Below are positions 1-5,807 of a stretch of 6,206 nucleotides of DNA, piece after piece (position 1 is the first letter of the stretch; every line of letters starts with the position of its first letter). The DNA comes from Burkholderiales bacterium (GTDB taxonomy: Bacteria; Pseudomonadota; Gammaproteobacteria; Burkholderiales; SG8-41): the NCBI GenBank assembly GCA_005800795.1, contig SYEN01000133.1, forward strand, positions 1-6,206, in the 5' to 3' direction. The notes under the pieces are model-generated. The model did not search any database and was not told the DNA's origin. It saw only the letters and a list, made by a program, of their open reading frames with translations. Position numbers and translations under genes: made by a program.

Positions 1-338
1 ACCAATGGAATCTGCATCAGGCTGGAGCTCGCCACCGGCACGTTCACATGTGCCGCAAGCTGCTTCTGAAATATTGCGAGAAAACCGCCGGTGGTGGTAA
101 TGCCATCGGCGCCATCTTTTACCAGTTCTTCGGCGGCTTTCAAAAACGCCGGCCCGAGCCCCTTGCCCTGCTCGTGGATCACCACGCGCGCGCTGGCGCC
201 CGGCACCACTTTATAGAGCACCGGAAACGGCCACGTCATCGCATTGCCGGTGTCGCCCGGCGGCCGCGGCCATTTCGTATCCAGCATCAAAATGCCCACG
301 CGGGCGCCGTAAACTGTTTTGCCCCCATAACCATGCAT
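1..338 (-). CDS. Aspartate/glutamate racemase family protein, N-terminal part (3' end beyond the window)
   Basis: Reading the minus strand from the ATG at 338 gives 112 complete codons without a stop to the window edge; an in-frame TAG at 344-342 excludes an earlier start. AAGGA (349-345), six bases before the ATG, is a good ribosome-binding site. Residues 13-21 (RVGILMLDT), GDTGNAMTWPFPVLY (28-42) and DGITTTGGFLAIFQ (78-91) match, from memory, the Asp/Glu racemase family (PF01177 type: racemases of amino acids or hydantoins, maleate isomerases), which use two cysteines for proton abstraction. Homologues I recall carry a cysteine in a T-S-C-G-F motif; here residues 82-86 read T-T-G-G-F, so Gly84 (GGC) occupies that place. 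The protein may therefore be a non-racemase member or an altered enzyme. The second catalytic cysteine would lie outside the window. It is divergent from the Bug gene, 69 bp away, a common pairing for transport and metabolism of one substrate. Family call fairly sure; substrate unknown. Confidence 0.8.
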   Translation of the reverse strand, partial: MHGYGGKTVYGARVGILMLDTKWPRPPGDTGNAMTWPFPVLYKVVPGASARVVIHEQGKGLGPAFLKAAEELVKDGADGITTTGGFLAIFQKQLAAHVNVPVASSSLMQIPL

Positions 339-351
339 ATACTATCCTTTC

Positions 352-379
352 TTGACCGTGATCTTCCGCGCTCTATACT
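352..379 (+). promoter_or_regulatory. Sigma-70-type promoter for the Bug gene
   Basis: TTGACC (352-357) and TATACT (374-379) each match the -35 and -10 consensus at five of six positions and are 16 bp apart. Transcription would start near 385-388, leaving a leader of about 20 nt before the ATG at 408. The leader contains GGAGA (398-402) five bases before the start. On the opposite strand, TATAGA (377-372) overlaps this -10 and could serve the divergent racemase gene, but it lacks a convincing -35. Promoter activity is inferred from sequence only. Confidence 0.6.
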
Positions 380-407
380 GCACACTTAAACGCTTGCGGA
401 GACACTC

Positions 408-1367
408 ATGATATCGCGAATCACACTACTGTCCGGTCTGGCGCTGAGTATCACGGCGCACGCCCAGACTTCCTATCCCGTCAAACCCATCCGCATCATC
501 GCGCCGTTCACCGCCGGCGGGCCGGTGGACATCAGCGCGCGTATCCTTGCACAAAAACTCACCGAAGCGTGGAGCCAGCAGGTCATCGTAGAGAACCGCG
601 CTGGCGCCAGCGGCACCATTGGCACCGATTTGGTCGCCAAGGCTGCACCCGACGGCTACACCGTGTTATTGAGTTCGTCCGCGCACGTCATCGTGCCGAG
701 CATTCTGCCCAAGTTGCCGTACGACGCAATTCGCGATTTCGCACCGGTGAGTGTGATGACGAGCTCACCGCTGCTGCTGATGATCACGCCGACGCTGCCG
801 GTCAACACGGTGAAGGACTTTGTTGCGCTGGCGAAAGCACGTCCGGGCGAGTTGGCGTTTGGCTCAAGCGGCGCTGGCTCCAGTACGCACCTCACGGCCG
901 AGTTGCTGAAATCAGTGACCGGCACAAAAATGGTTCACGTGCCGTACAAAGGCCAGTCGCAGGCGATCACCGATTTGATCGCTGGCCAGATACCGTTCAT
1001 GTTCAACGCGCTGCCGACCGTAATCGAGTTCGTGCGCGCCAAACGTCTGCGCGCGCTGGCCGTCACCGCCGACAAGCGCTCAGCGCAGTTGCCCGATCTG
1101 CCGACCTTCGTCGAAACAGGATACAAAGAGATGACCACCGGCTCGTGGTACGCGGTATGGCTGCCTGCGAAAACACCGGAAGCCATCGTCACCCGCTGGC
1201 ACAACGAAATTGTGCGCATCATCGCACTGCCGGATGTCAACACACGCCTGCGCGATCTGGGCGCGGACCCGGTGGGCAGCACGCCCGCGCAGTTCGATGC
1301 CTTTCAGAAGGCCGAGGCGGTACGGTGGCAAAAGGTTGTACGCGATTCGGGTGCTGCGAACAACTAA
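408..1367 (+). CDS. Bug/TctC-family tripartite tricarboxylate transporter substrate-binding protein
   Basis: A 319-aa protein of the usual length for Bug (Bordetella uptake gene)/TctC periplasmic receptors. Residues 1-19 form a Sec signal peptide: Arg4, a hydrophobic core, and AHA before a likely cut at Gln20. The mature start YPVKPIRIIAPF, the GGPVDISARILAQKL segment (about 38-52), VIVENRAGASGTIG (about 59-72), the ADGYT-like PDGYTVLL segment, and VPYKGQSQAITDLIAGQI (about 178-195) are family hallmarks. Such proteins bind carboxylates or other small organic acids in the periplasm and can deliver them to a TctAB membrane pair. No tctA or tctB lies in the window, so this is one of the many orphan receptors typical of betaproteobacteria. 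GGAGA five bases upstream supports the start. It ends in TAA and is convergent with the cupin gene; the 81-bp gap between them contains no hairpin with a U-run on either strand. Ligand unknown; possibly the substrate handled by the neighbouring CoA-transferase operon (inference). Confidence 0.93.
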   Translation: MISRITLLSGLALSITAHAQTSYPVKPIRIIAPFTAGGPVDISARILAQKLTEAWSQQVIVENRAGASGTIGTDLVAKAAPDGYTVLLSSSAHVIVPSILPKLPYDAIRDFAPVSVMTSSPLLLMITPTLPVNTVKDFVALAKARPGELAFGSSGAGSSTHLTAELLKSVTGTKMVHVPYKGQSQAITDLIAGQIPFMFNALPTVIEFVRAKRLRALAVTADKRSAQLPDLPTFVETGYKEMTTGSWYAVWLPAKTPEAIVTRWHNEIVRIIALPDVNTRLRDLGADPVGSTPAQFDAFQKAEAVRWQKVVRDSGAANN

Positions 1368-1448
1368 AGCCAAAAAATAATCAATTAAAACAGATACTTA
1401 CAACAACACCCTGCAGCAGCAGCAAACCCGCCTGCGCCCCGCAAGCAC

Positions 1449-2009
1449 CTAACGGATCAACCGCTCCACGTAGTTCTCGCCCAACCCCGCCGCCGTGTAA
1501 TGCGCGCGTGATTTTTCCAGCCGCGTGAACACGTCGTCGTAGCCAGTTGAATTGCCCTGCGGATCGACATACATCAGGCTGCCGGTCACTTGAAACAGGG
1601 TGATCATTTCCGCGCAGCCTTCGGGTACCACCAGCGTGTGGGTTTCCCCCGGCGGCTCCCAGATATAGCTGCCCTCCTCGGCGACCCAGTCGTGCTCAAG
1701 ATAATGCCAGCGGCCCTTGAACACCCACGCATGCACGCCGCCCGAATGACGATGGCGCGCAATCATGCCGGCCTTGGTGACGCGCATCACATGTGTGTAC
1801 TGGCCCTGCGTCACGTTAAACTGCAGCGGACGCACGGCGACATGTTCCGCCAGCGGCACCCACACGCGTGGATCGCTGTGCCCCGACAACGCCATCGCGT
1901 CGTGGATCACCATGTCGGGCCGCATGGATTGCGGCTGGGGCTTTTGATACGGGATGCGTTGCGGGTCGATCTGTGCGGCGGTCTGTTCGGCTGTGAGCGG
2001 TTTATTCAT
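1449..2009 (-). CDS. Cupin protein related to 2,4'-dihydroxyacetophenone dioxygenase
   Basis: A 186-aa single-domain cupin. The core carries G81, H86-x-H88 and, in the second cupin motif, PPGETH with His124; these three histidines are the likely non-haem iron ligands. His93 stands where many cupins have the metal-binding glutamate. The segments GRWHYLEHDWVAEEGSY (99-115), ITLFQVTGSLMYVD (136-149) and TGYDDVFTRLEK (155-166) strongly recall 2,4'-dihydroxyacetophenone dioxygenase, which cleaves the aryl-CO-CH2OH side chain to an aromatic acid and formate. That substrate is known for the characterised enzyme only; here it is a guess. The protein is cytoplasmic, with no signal peptide. It is last in a minus-strand run, 37 bp after the glutaredoxin-DinB gene. 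Its ribosome-binding site is weak (AGGCAG about ten bases upstream), so translation may depend on the upstream gene. The stop is TAG. Confidence 0.85.
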   Translation of the reverse strand: MNKPLTAEQTAAQIDPQRIPYQKPQPQSMRPDMVIHDAMALSGHSDPRVWVPLAEHVAVRPLQFNVTQGQYTHVMRVTKAGMIARHRHSGGVHAWVFKGRWHYLEHDWVAEEGSYIWEPPGETHTLVVPEGCAEMITLFQVTGSLMYVDPQGNSTGYDDVFTRLEKSRAHYTAAGLGENYVERLIR

Positions 2010-2046
2010 GATGTGTCTGCCTGAAAGTTGCCCGGGTTGATCGCGC

Positions 2047-2832
2047 TTATTCCCACAGCCGGTCGGGCAGCGGAAGACCTGCGAGATCCTCGGGGGTCAG
2101 CGGCCGGTCCGGCATGACGTTCATGCTTTCCAGCACTGCTGCGAGTTGCCGGCAATGCTGCGCTGAATGCCAAGCAACACGTTCGAACACCTGATGCGCC
2201 GCAGTATCGCCGTAATACGTTTTAAGCACTTTCGACAGCGCGCGTTCATCCAACGGCAAAGATTGCCACCACACCTCGTAGCGCGCCCACACACTCGCAC
2301 CATAGCGCGCGACATCGTCACCGCCGGCCAGCGACTCGGGCGGTTCATTGTCCGCGATTTTGGCGCCGTACTCGGCACCGCCCCAGGTTTCGAGGAACGC
2401 TTCGCCGATGCGAAACACGTGATAACACAAGGTGCGAATCAAACGCTCGCGATGCGGAATCACGCGCTCGCGAAAACGGTCGGCAGGAAACTGCCGCGCC
2501 AGTCGTTGCCCGCAGGCGAACACCATTTCGTATTTCTTGTAGAGCTGCTCCGGCGACAACCGTTGAGCGCCTGGCATCGGCAGGCCCGCGAGTTTGGCGA
2601 ACGGGTCAAGCATCTGCCCTATCGCGACTTGATCACCCATGGCCAGTACCGGCACCTTGCGCAACCCGCAGCGATTTGCCAGCAAATCCATGCCGCCCAG
2701 CTCGTTCAGGACATCGATCACCACCATGTCGACGCCGTTTTTCGAAAGAAACTCTTTCGTTCTGAGGCAGCTACTTCATCCGGGCTGGGTGAAGTAGAGG
2801 AATTTATCCGCAGGAATTTCGTTTAGATTCAT
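2047..2832 (-). CDS. Selenocysteine-containing glutaredoxin-DinB fusion protein (UGA at codon 19 read as Sec)
   Basis: The frame from ATG 2832 encodes 261 residues ending in TAA, with one internal TGA at codon 19. Before the TGA, KFLYFTQPG is a normal beta-1 and loop of a glutaredoxin; after it come SSC (Cys22) and LRTKEFLSKNG, the start of helix 1. Sec19-x-x-Cys22 thus replaces the usual CxxC. KVPVL (59-63) supplies the cis-Pro61 of the thioredoxin fold, and GQMLDPFAKLAGL ends the domain near residue 84. Residues about 95-245 form a DinB/YfiT-like helical domain with the metal-type histidine triad His138, His222 and His226 (HxxxH). I recall Burkholderiales proteins of this architecture with PGCSSC. 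A Shine-Dalgarno (AAGGA, nine bases upstream) marks 2832 as the start; ATG 2727 has none and would lose beta-1 and the redox motif. A hairpin after the UGA fits a bacterial SECIS. Likely role: thiol/selenol redox or glutathione-linked transfer; substrate unknown. A nonsense mutation is the main alternative. Confidence 0.85.
2743..2759 (-). promoter_or_regulatory. Bacterial SECIS-like hairpin in the glutaredoxin-DinB coding sequence
   Basis: On the mRNA, CGAAAG (2759-2754), loop AGUUU (2753-2749) and CUUUCG (2748-2743) form a perfect 6-bp stem with a 5-nt loop. The loop starts 22 nt after the UGA, and its second base is G. Both agree with the described bacterial SECIS rule: apical loop roughly 16-37 nt from the UGA, with G in the first two loop positions. 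A lower stem may pair GCUG (about 2771-2768) with CGGC (about 2737-2734) across an asymmetric internal loop. In bacteria SelB binds such hairpins and brings Sec-tRNA to the UGA. The same bases encode T-K-E-F-L-S, so sequence constraint is shared with the protein. The structure was folded by eye only. Confidence 0.75.
2776..2778 (-). other. In-frame UGA, probable selenocysteine codon (Sec19)
   Basis: The codon is TGA on the minus strand (TCA on the plus strand), flanked by GGA (Gly18) and AGT-AGC-TGC (Ser-Ser-Cys22). It falls at the N-terminal redox residue of a thioredoxin-fold UxxC motif, the commonest position for selenocysteine in bacterial proteins. No other complete gene in the window has an internal TGA, so general UGA reassignment is unlikely. 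TGA is also not the stop of any complete gene here (three TAA, one TAG). Confidence 0.83.
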
Positions 2833-2841
2833 AATAAAATA

Positions 2842-2846
2842 TCCTT
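2842..2846 (-). promoter_or_regulatory. Ribosome-binding site that fixes the start of the selenoprotein gene at 2832
   Basis: AAGGA on the minus strand, nine bases before ATG 2832, in an otherwise AT-rich 49-bp gap after the CoA-transferase stop. No comparable site precedes the internal ATG at 2727, where the upstream bases read GGCGTCGAC. This shows that ribosomes are set to begin upstream of the UGA, which is hard to explain unless the UGA is read through. Confidence 0.75.
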
Positions 2847-2881
2847 ATAAAACAATTGGTTACGAAATATGGCTGCGCAGG

Positions 2882-5479
2882 TTAAGTCACACCCTCTTCC
2901 TCGAGCTTGGCAATCTCCGCAGTTGACATGCCAAGCAACTCGCCAAACACATACTCGTTGTCTTCGCCGTAGCACGGTGCGCCACGGTCGATGCGTCCGC
3001 CGATGTAAGCCGGGCTTTGGTGCAGCTTGATCGGCACTTCCGCCACGGGCCAGCGGCCGATTTTGGTACCGGTAACTTCGGTGAGCCATTCGAGATGTTT
3101 CAACTGCGGATCGTCTTCGCAGCGGTTGCCCGCATGCTGACAGACGCCGGCCGGCACGCCGGCTTTTTGCAGCGCCAGCATTAATTCATACTCATTGCAA
3201 TTTCTGGTCCACGCGGCAATGGCTTTGTCGAGCGCATTCGCATTGGCCATGCGCGAGACGAGATCCTTGAAACGCGCATCACTGCCCCACGCCGGATTGC
3301 CCGCGACCTTCAGCAACGCCTGCCACTCCGCTTCATTAAAACAGGCCATGGTAATCCAGCGATCATCGCCCGCGCATTGATATACGTTATGCGGCGCAGC
3401 CGGTTTGAAGGGTGAGGCATTGCCGATACGCTTCCAGATTCGATTGTTCGCCGCCCAATCGAGCGTGGCGGTACCAGTGATGAACAGACCCACCTCGGAT
3501 TGCGACGCGTCGATCCATTGCCCTTCGCCGGTACGGTCGCGGTGATACAGCGCGCTCAACATCGCCAGACCGAAGCTGTAAGCCCCCATCCAGTCGAGAT
3601 ACGAATAACCCCAGCCCGCCGGCATCGCTGGCTCAGGCAGACCCGACATTTCCGACAACCCCGCGAACGCGTTGGCAATCGGCCCCACGGTACGAAAGCG
3701 CCCGTAAGCGCCCTGCGCGCCCATGCCGGATTGCGAGACGTAGATAATGCCGGGGCGCAATTTTTGCAGCACGTCGTAACCCAGCCCCCAGTTGTTCAGT
3801 ACACCAGGCGAAAAACCTTCGGCGACAATATCCGACATCTGGATCAGCTTCTTAACCATCTCCAGGCCTTTGGGATGGCGCACATTCAGCGAGATGCCCC
3901 GCTTGCCCGGGTTCTTGTTATTGAACTGCCCCCCCATGTTGATATCGGTTACGCCCTTCAACGGCGCGGTAGCCTTCTCGCGTGCCGCGCGGCCGCCCTC
4001 CGGCGCCATGGCTGCGAGGCGAGTGTCGGGATGTGACTTCAATTCGATCTTGATACTCTCGGCACCGAATGCCGACAGGAAGCGGGTGCCGCCGGCAGAA
4101 GCAAGAAACCATGAGAAATCGACAATGCGTATGCCTTTCAACGGCAGCGGCTTGCCGCGTTTGGAGGGCGGCTCCGTGGGATCAACCGTCGCATTGGCGC
4201 TGATGGTCGGTGTCGGGCTTTGCGTTTTTGCAAACACCGTTGCCGCGTCTTCATTCAACAACGGCGCGCGGCGGCCCACCACCCATTCGTTTGCCGTGCT
4301 GATCCATTTGCTGGTGGCGTAACGGAATTTCCTGCCGAGTTCCGGATGTTCGATATCGGTGACGCTGCCGCGCGCTTCCCAGTGCTCATCGGTGGCGTTT
4401 TCGTCTGGCTTGCGCAGGGGCGCTGCCAGCAAGCCAGCTTCCTGCAATTCCCGCCACGGGAAATTTTCATAAGTGAAAGCGCGCACAAAACGTTGCATTG
4501 CTTCCATGCCTTCATCGCGCTTGCCGCCGGTGGGGCCTGTGCCCGGCACGTAACGGCCGCCGCGCGCCGCACCGGCGGCCTGAGGGTTATACCCTTCGTC
4601 CAAGCCGTTTTTGGCAAGAATCTTTTGCAAACGCTGAGGGTCGTCCGGCTTGTTGCCGAGGTTGGCCATCACCCAGCGGCCATCCTTGGTATGCACAATC
4701 GTCGGCGCGGGCGATATGCCTTCACGCGCATGACGGCAGGTCTGGCGCTGCACCACCGACCGGCGCATCACCCAGGTCATCAGATCGACTTCGGTCGACA
4801 CCGCCACGGACTGGTGTACGGCGCACGACAGTTGCTGCCCCTTGCCGGTACGAAAACGATACAGTAGCGCCGCCACGATCGACATCGTAAGCTGTTCACC
4901 GGCAATGTGATAGGCATGCCACATCTGCGGCGCGATAGGCGGCAAGTCGTATTTGCCGTCAGGGCCAGGGTCGTAGCCGCAGTTCATCATCACCCCGCCC
5001 ATGGCGAGGTGAATCAAATCTGAACCCTTGAAATGCGACCATGGGCCGTCATCGCCAAACGGTGTAACGCGTGCGTGGATCAGTTTGTCTGTGTTGGGTT
5101 TCAGGCCCACGCTGTCGAGATAACCCTTGGGCGTGGATTCGAGCAGTATGTCGGCGCCTGCCAGCAATTCGCGAAACTTGGCGCGGTCGTCCTCGTGATT
5201 GAGATCAAGCACCACCGAGCGCTTGCCACGGTTGTATTGCCAGAAGAACAGCGAGCCGTTCACATCGGGCTTGTCCTGATAAAACGGCCCGATGTTGCGC
5301 GTGCTATTGCCGCCGGGCGGCTCCACTTTAATCACATCGGCGCCGAGACCCGCGAGTGTCGCGCCGCAGTATTCAGCCGTTTCGTCGCACAACTCGATAA
5401 CGCGTATGCCCGCGAGCGACGGCGCTCCTTTAGGTTTGGTGACGGCGTTGGCGTTGGCGTTGGTGTTTTGTGCTGCCAT
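2882..5479 (-). CDS. Tandem CaiB/BaiF (type III) CoA-transferase, two fused domains
   Basis: An 865-aa protein (numbered from ATG 5479) made of two full CaiB/BaiF domains (PF02515): about 22-405 and 447-850, joined by a Pro/Ser/Thr-rich linker (about 418-445). The usual length is about 400 aa for one domain, so this is a fusion of two subunits. Each half repeats the family start (GIRVIELCDETAEYCGA; GIRIVDFSWFLASAGG), the NxGKR motif (NRGKR; NPGKR) and the R-x-x-TGxGQ motif. The enzymes move CoA between carboxylic acids through an aspartyl-CoA anhydride. By spacing from TGxGQ, the catalytic Asp is present in the C-terminal half (Asp629, in YLDWMG) but is Tyr190 in the N-terminal half (WHAYHIAGE). 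The C-terminal half is therefore probably the active one. It is the first gene of the minus-strand operon, 49 bp before the selenoprotein gene. GAAGGG lies nine bases from ATG 5479 but directly abuts the ATG at 5488, so 5479 is preferred. Substrate unknown. Confidence 0.92.
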   Translation of the reverse strand: MAAQNTNANANAVTKPKGAPSLAGIRVIELCDETAEYCGATLAGLGADVIKVEPPGGNSTRNIGPFYQDKPDVNGSLFFWQYNRGKRSVVLDLNHEDDRAKFRELLAGADILLESTPKGYLDSVGLKPNTDKLIHARVTPFGDDGPWSHFKGSDLIHLAMGGVMMNCGYDPGPDGKYDLPPIAPQMWHAYHIAGEQLTMSIVAALLYRFRTGKGQQLSCAVHQSVAVSTEVDLMTWVMRRSVVQRQTCRHAREGISPAPTIVHTKDGRWVMANLGNKPDDPQRLQKILAKNGLDEGYNPQAAGAARGGRYVPGTGPTGGKRDEGMEAMQRFVRAFTYENFPWRELQEAGLLAAPLRKPDENATDEHWEARGSVTDIEHPELGRKFRYATSKWISTANEWVVGRRAPLLNEDAATVFAKTQSPTPTISANATVDPTEPPSKRGKPLPLKGIRIVDFSWFLASAGGTRFLSAFGAESIKIELKSHPDTRLAAMAPEGGRAAREKATAPLKGVTDINMGGQFNNKNPGKRGISLNVRHPKGLEMVKKLIQMSDIVAEGFSPGVLNNWGLGYDVLQKLRPGIIYVSQSGMGAQGAYGRFRTVGPIANAFAGLSEMSGLPEPAMPAGWGYSYLDWMGAYSFGLAMLSALYHRDRTGEGQWIDASQSEVGLFITGTATLDWAANNRIWKRIGNASPFKPAAPHNVYQCAGDDRWITMACFNEAEWQALLKVAGNPAWGSDARFKDLVSRMANANALDKAIAAWTRNCNEYELMLALQKAGVPAGVCQHAGNRCEDDPQLKHLEWLTEVTGTKIGRWPVAEVPIKLHQSPAYIGGRIDRGAPCYGEDNEYVFGELLGMSTAEIAKLEEEGVT
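5444..5467. repeat. Hexanucleotide repeat, GGCGTT x3 plus GGTGTT
   Basis: Four tandem 6-bp units (5444-5449, 5450-5455, 5456-5461 and the variant 5462-5467) lie at the 5' end of the CoA-transferase gene. They encode alternating Asn-Thr/Asn-Ala pairs in the N-terminal tail, before the first folded domain. Because the unit is six bases, gain or loss of copies would keep the frame and only alter tail length. Confidence 0.85.
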
Positions 5480-5488
5480 GGTGATCAT

Positions 5489-5494
5489 CCCTTC
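5489..5494 (-). promoter_or_regulatory. Ribosome-binding site deciding the CoA-transferase start
   Basis: GAAGGG on the minus strand ends directly against the ATG at 5488 but lies nine bases from the ATG at 5479. Normal spacing favours translation from 5479 (MAAQNTN...), three codons shorter than the longest reading frame (MITMAAQ...). Confidence 0.6.
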
Positions 5495-5670
5495 AAAGGT
5501 AGAGGTAACGATAGCGAGTACTGATGGAGTTCATGACGTGAGATGCGCGCAACGTCTGTCATTATTATTTGATTCCGGCCCGTCGCGCATCGCGAAACAT
5601 CAGACTTGCAGCTTACACGTACCGCGCTGTGGCGAAAAGCGGCCCACGCCTTGGGCGGCAGGCTTCGCCG

Positions 5671-5686
5671 TGGCACGGCCATGGCA
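5671..5686 (+). promoter_or_regulatory. Candidate sigma-54 (-24/-12) promoter
   Basis: TGGCAC, five bases (GGCCA), then TGGCA. The sigma-54 consensus is TGGCAC-N5-TTGCA, so there is a single mismatch, and the essential GG at -24 and GC at -12 are kept at the right spacing. It points toward the SMP-30 gene, whose start lies about 120 bp downstream. The match could be chance in GC-rich DNA, and no activator gene is visible in the window. Confidence 0.35.
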
Positions 5687-5737
5687 AGTGGCGCGGGCGC
5701 GCGTGATCTTGTATTCTTCCCGACTCCCGCCGCATTC

Positions 5738-5757
5738 GCGCCATGGACCCATGGCGC
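5738..5757. promoter_or_regulatory. 20-bp near-perfect palindrome, probable operator
   Basis: Arms GCGCCATGG and CCATGGCGC (9 bp each, no mismatch) flank a 2-bp centre, AC. The dyad lies 50 bp before the SMP-30 start codon, downstream of any promoter candidate on the plus strand. That position and symmetry suit a dimeric repressor such as a GntR- or LacI-type regulator, though the regulator class cannot be read from the site. A shorter palindrome with the same core, GCCATGGC, lies at 5678-5685. The arms are too closely spaced for an RNA hairpin terminator, and no U-run follows. Confidence 0.55.
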
Positions 5758-5807
5758 CCCGGAAACGGCCAACGAATCGCAGGGCATTTCAAGTAGAGGA
5801 GCAACCG

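Larger units (their letters stand above)
5480..5807. other. Divergent intergenic region between the CoA-transferase operon and the SMP-30 gene
   Basis: This 328-bp stretch holds no gene that I can support; frames crossing it resemble no known protein and have no good ribosome-binding site. It should contain promoters for both directions. On the minus strand the clearest -10-like boxes are AATAAT near 5564-5572, without a good -35. On the plus strand there is TATTCT (5712-5717), also without a good -35, a possible sigma-54 site (5671-5686) and a 20-bp palindrome (5738-5757). CCATGG occurs three times between 5679 and 5754. Confidence 0.6.

Noticed and set aside
48..389. Plus-strand reading frame opposite the racemase-family gene
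   Set aside because: It is low-complexity, Arg/His-rich and antisense to a clearly recognisable protein.
1368..1448. Rho-independent terminator between the convergent Bug and cupin genes
   Set aside because: The only hairpin is a 4-bp stem (TGCG/CGCA near 1431-1441) without an adjacent U-run on either strand. A short CAG run near 1411-1422 is too small to matter.
2047..2727. A 226-aa protein starting at the internal ATG 2727
   Set aside because: It has no ribosome-binding site and would lack beta-1 and the redox motif of its glutaredoxin domain. The frame continues upstream through a UGA to a well-supported start at 2832.
2776..2778. TGA as an ordinary nonsense mutation making a pseudogene
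   Set aside because: It is the only lesion in 261 codons, falls precisely on the redox cysteine position, and is followed by a SECIS-like hairpin at the right distance. It cannot be fully excluded without the host's sel genes.
2776..2778. UGA read as Trp under an alternative genetic code
   Set aside because: All other complete genes here lack in-frame TGA and use TGG for Trp, and the expected residue at this site is Cys or Sec.
2167..2826. Long plus-strand reading frame opposite the glutaredoxin-DinB gene
   Set aside because: Its Arg/His-rich composition is typical of antisense shadows in GC-rich DNA, and it matches no family I recognise.
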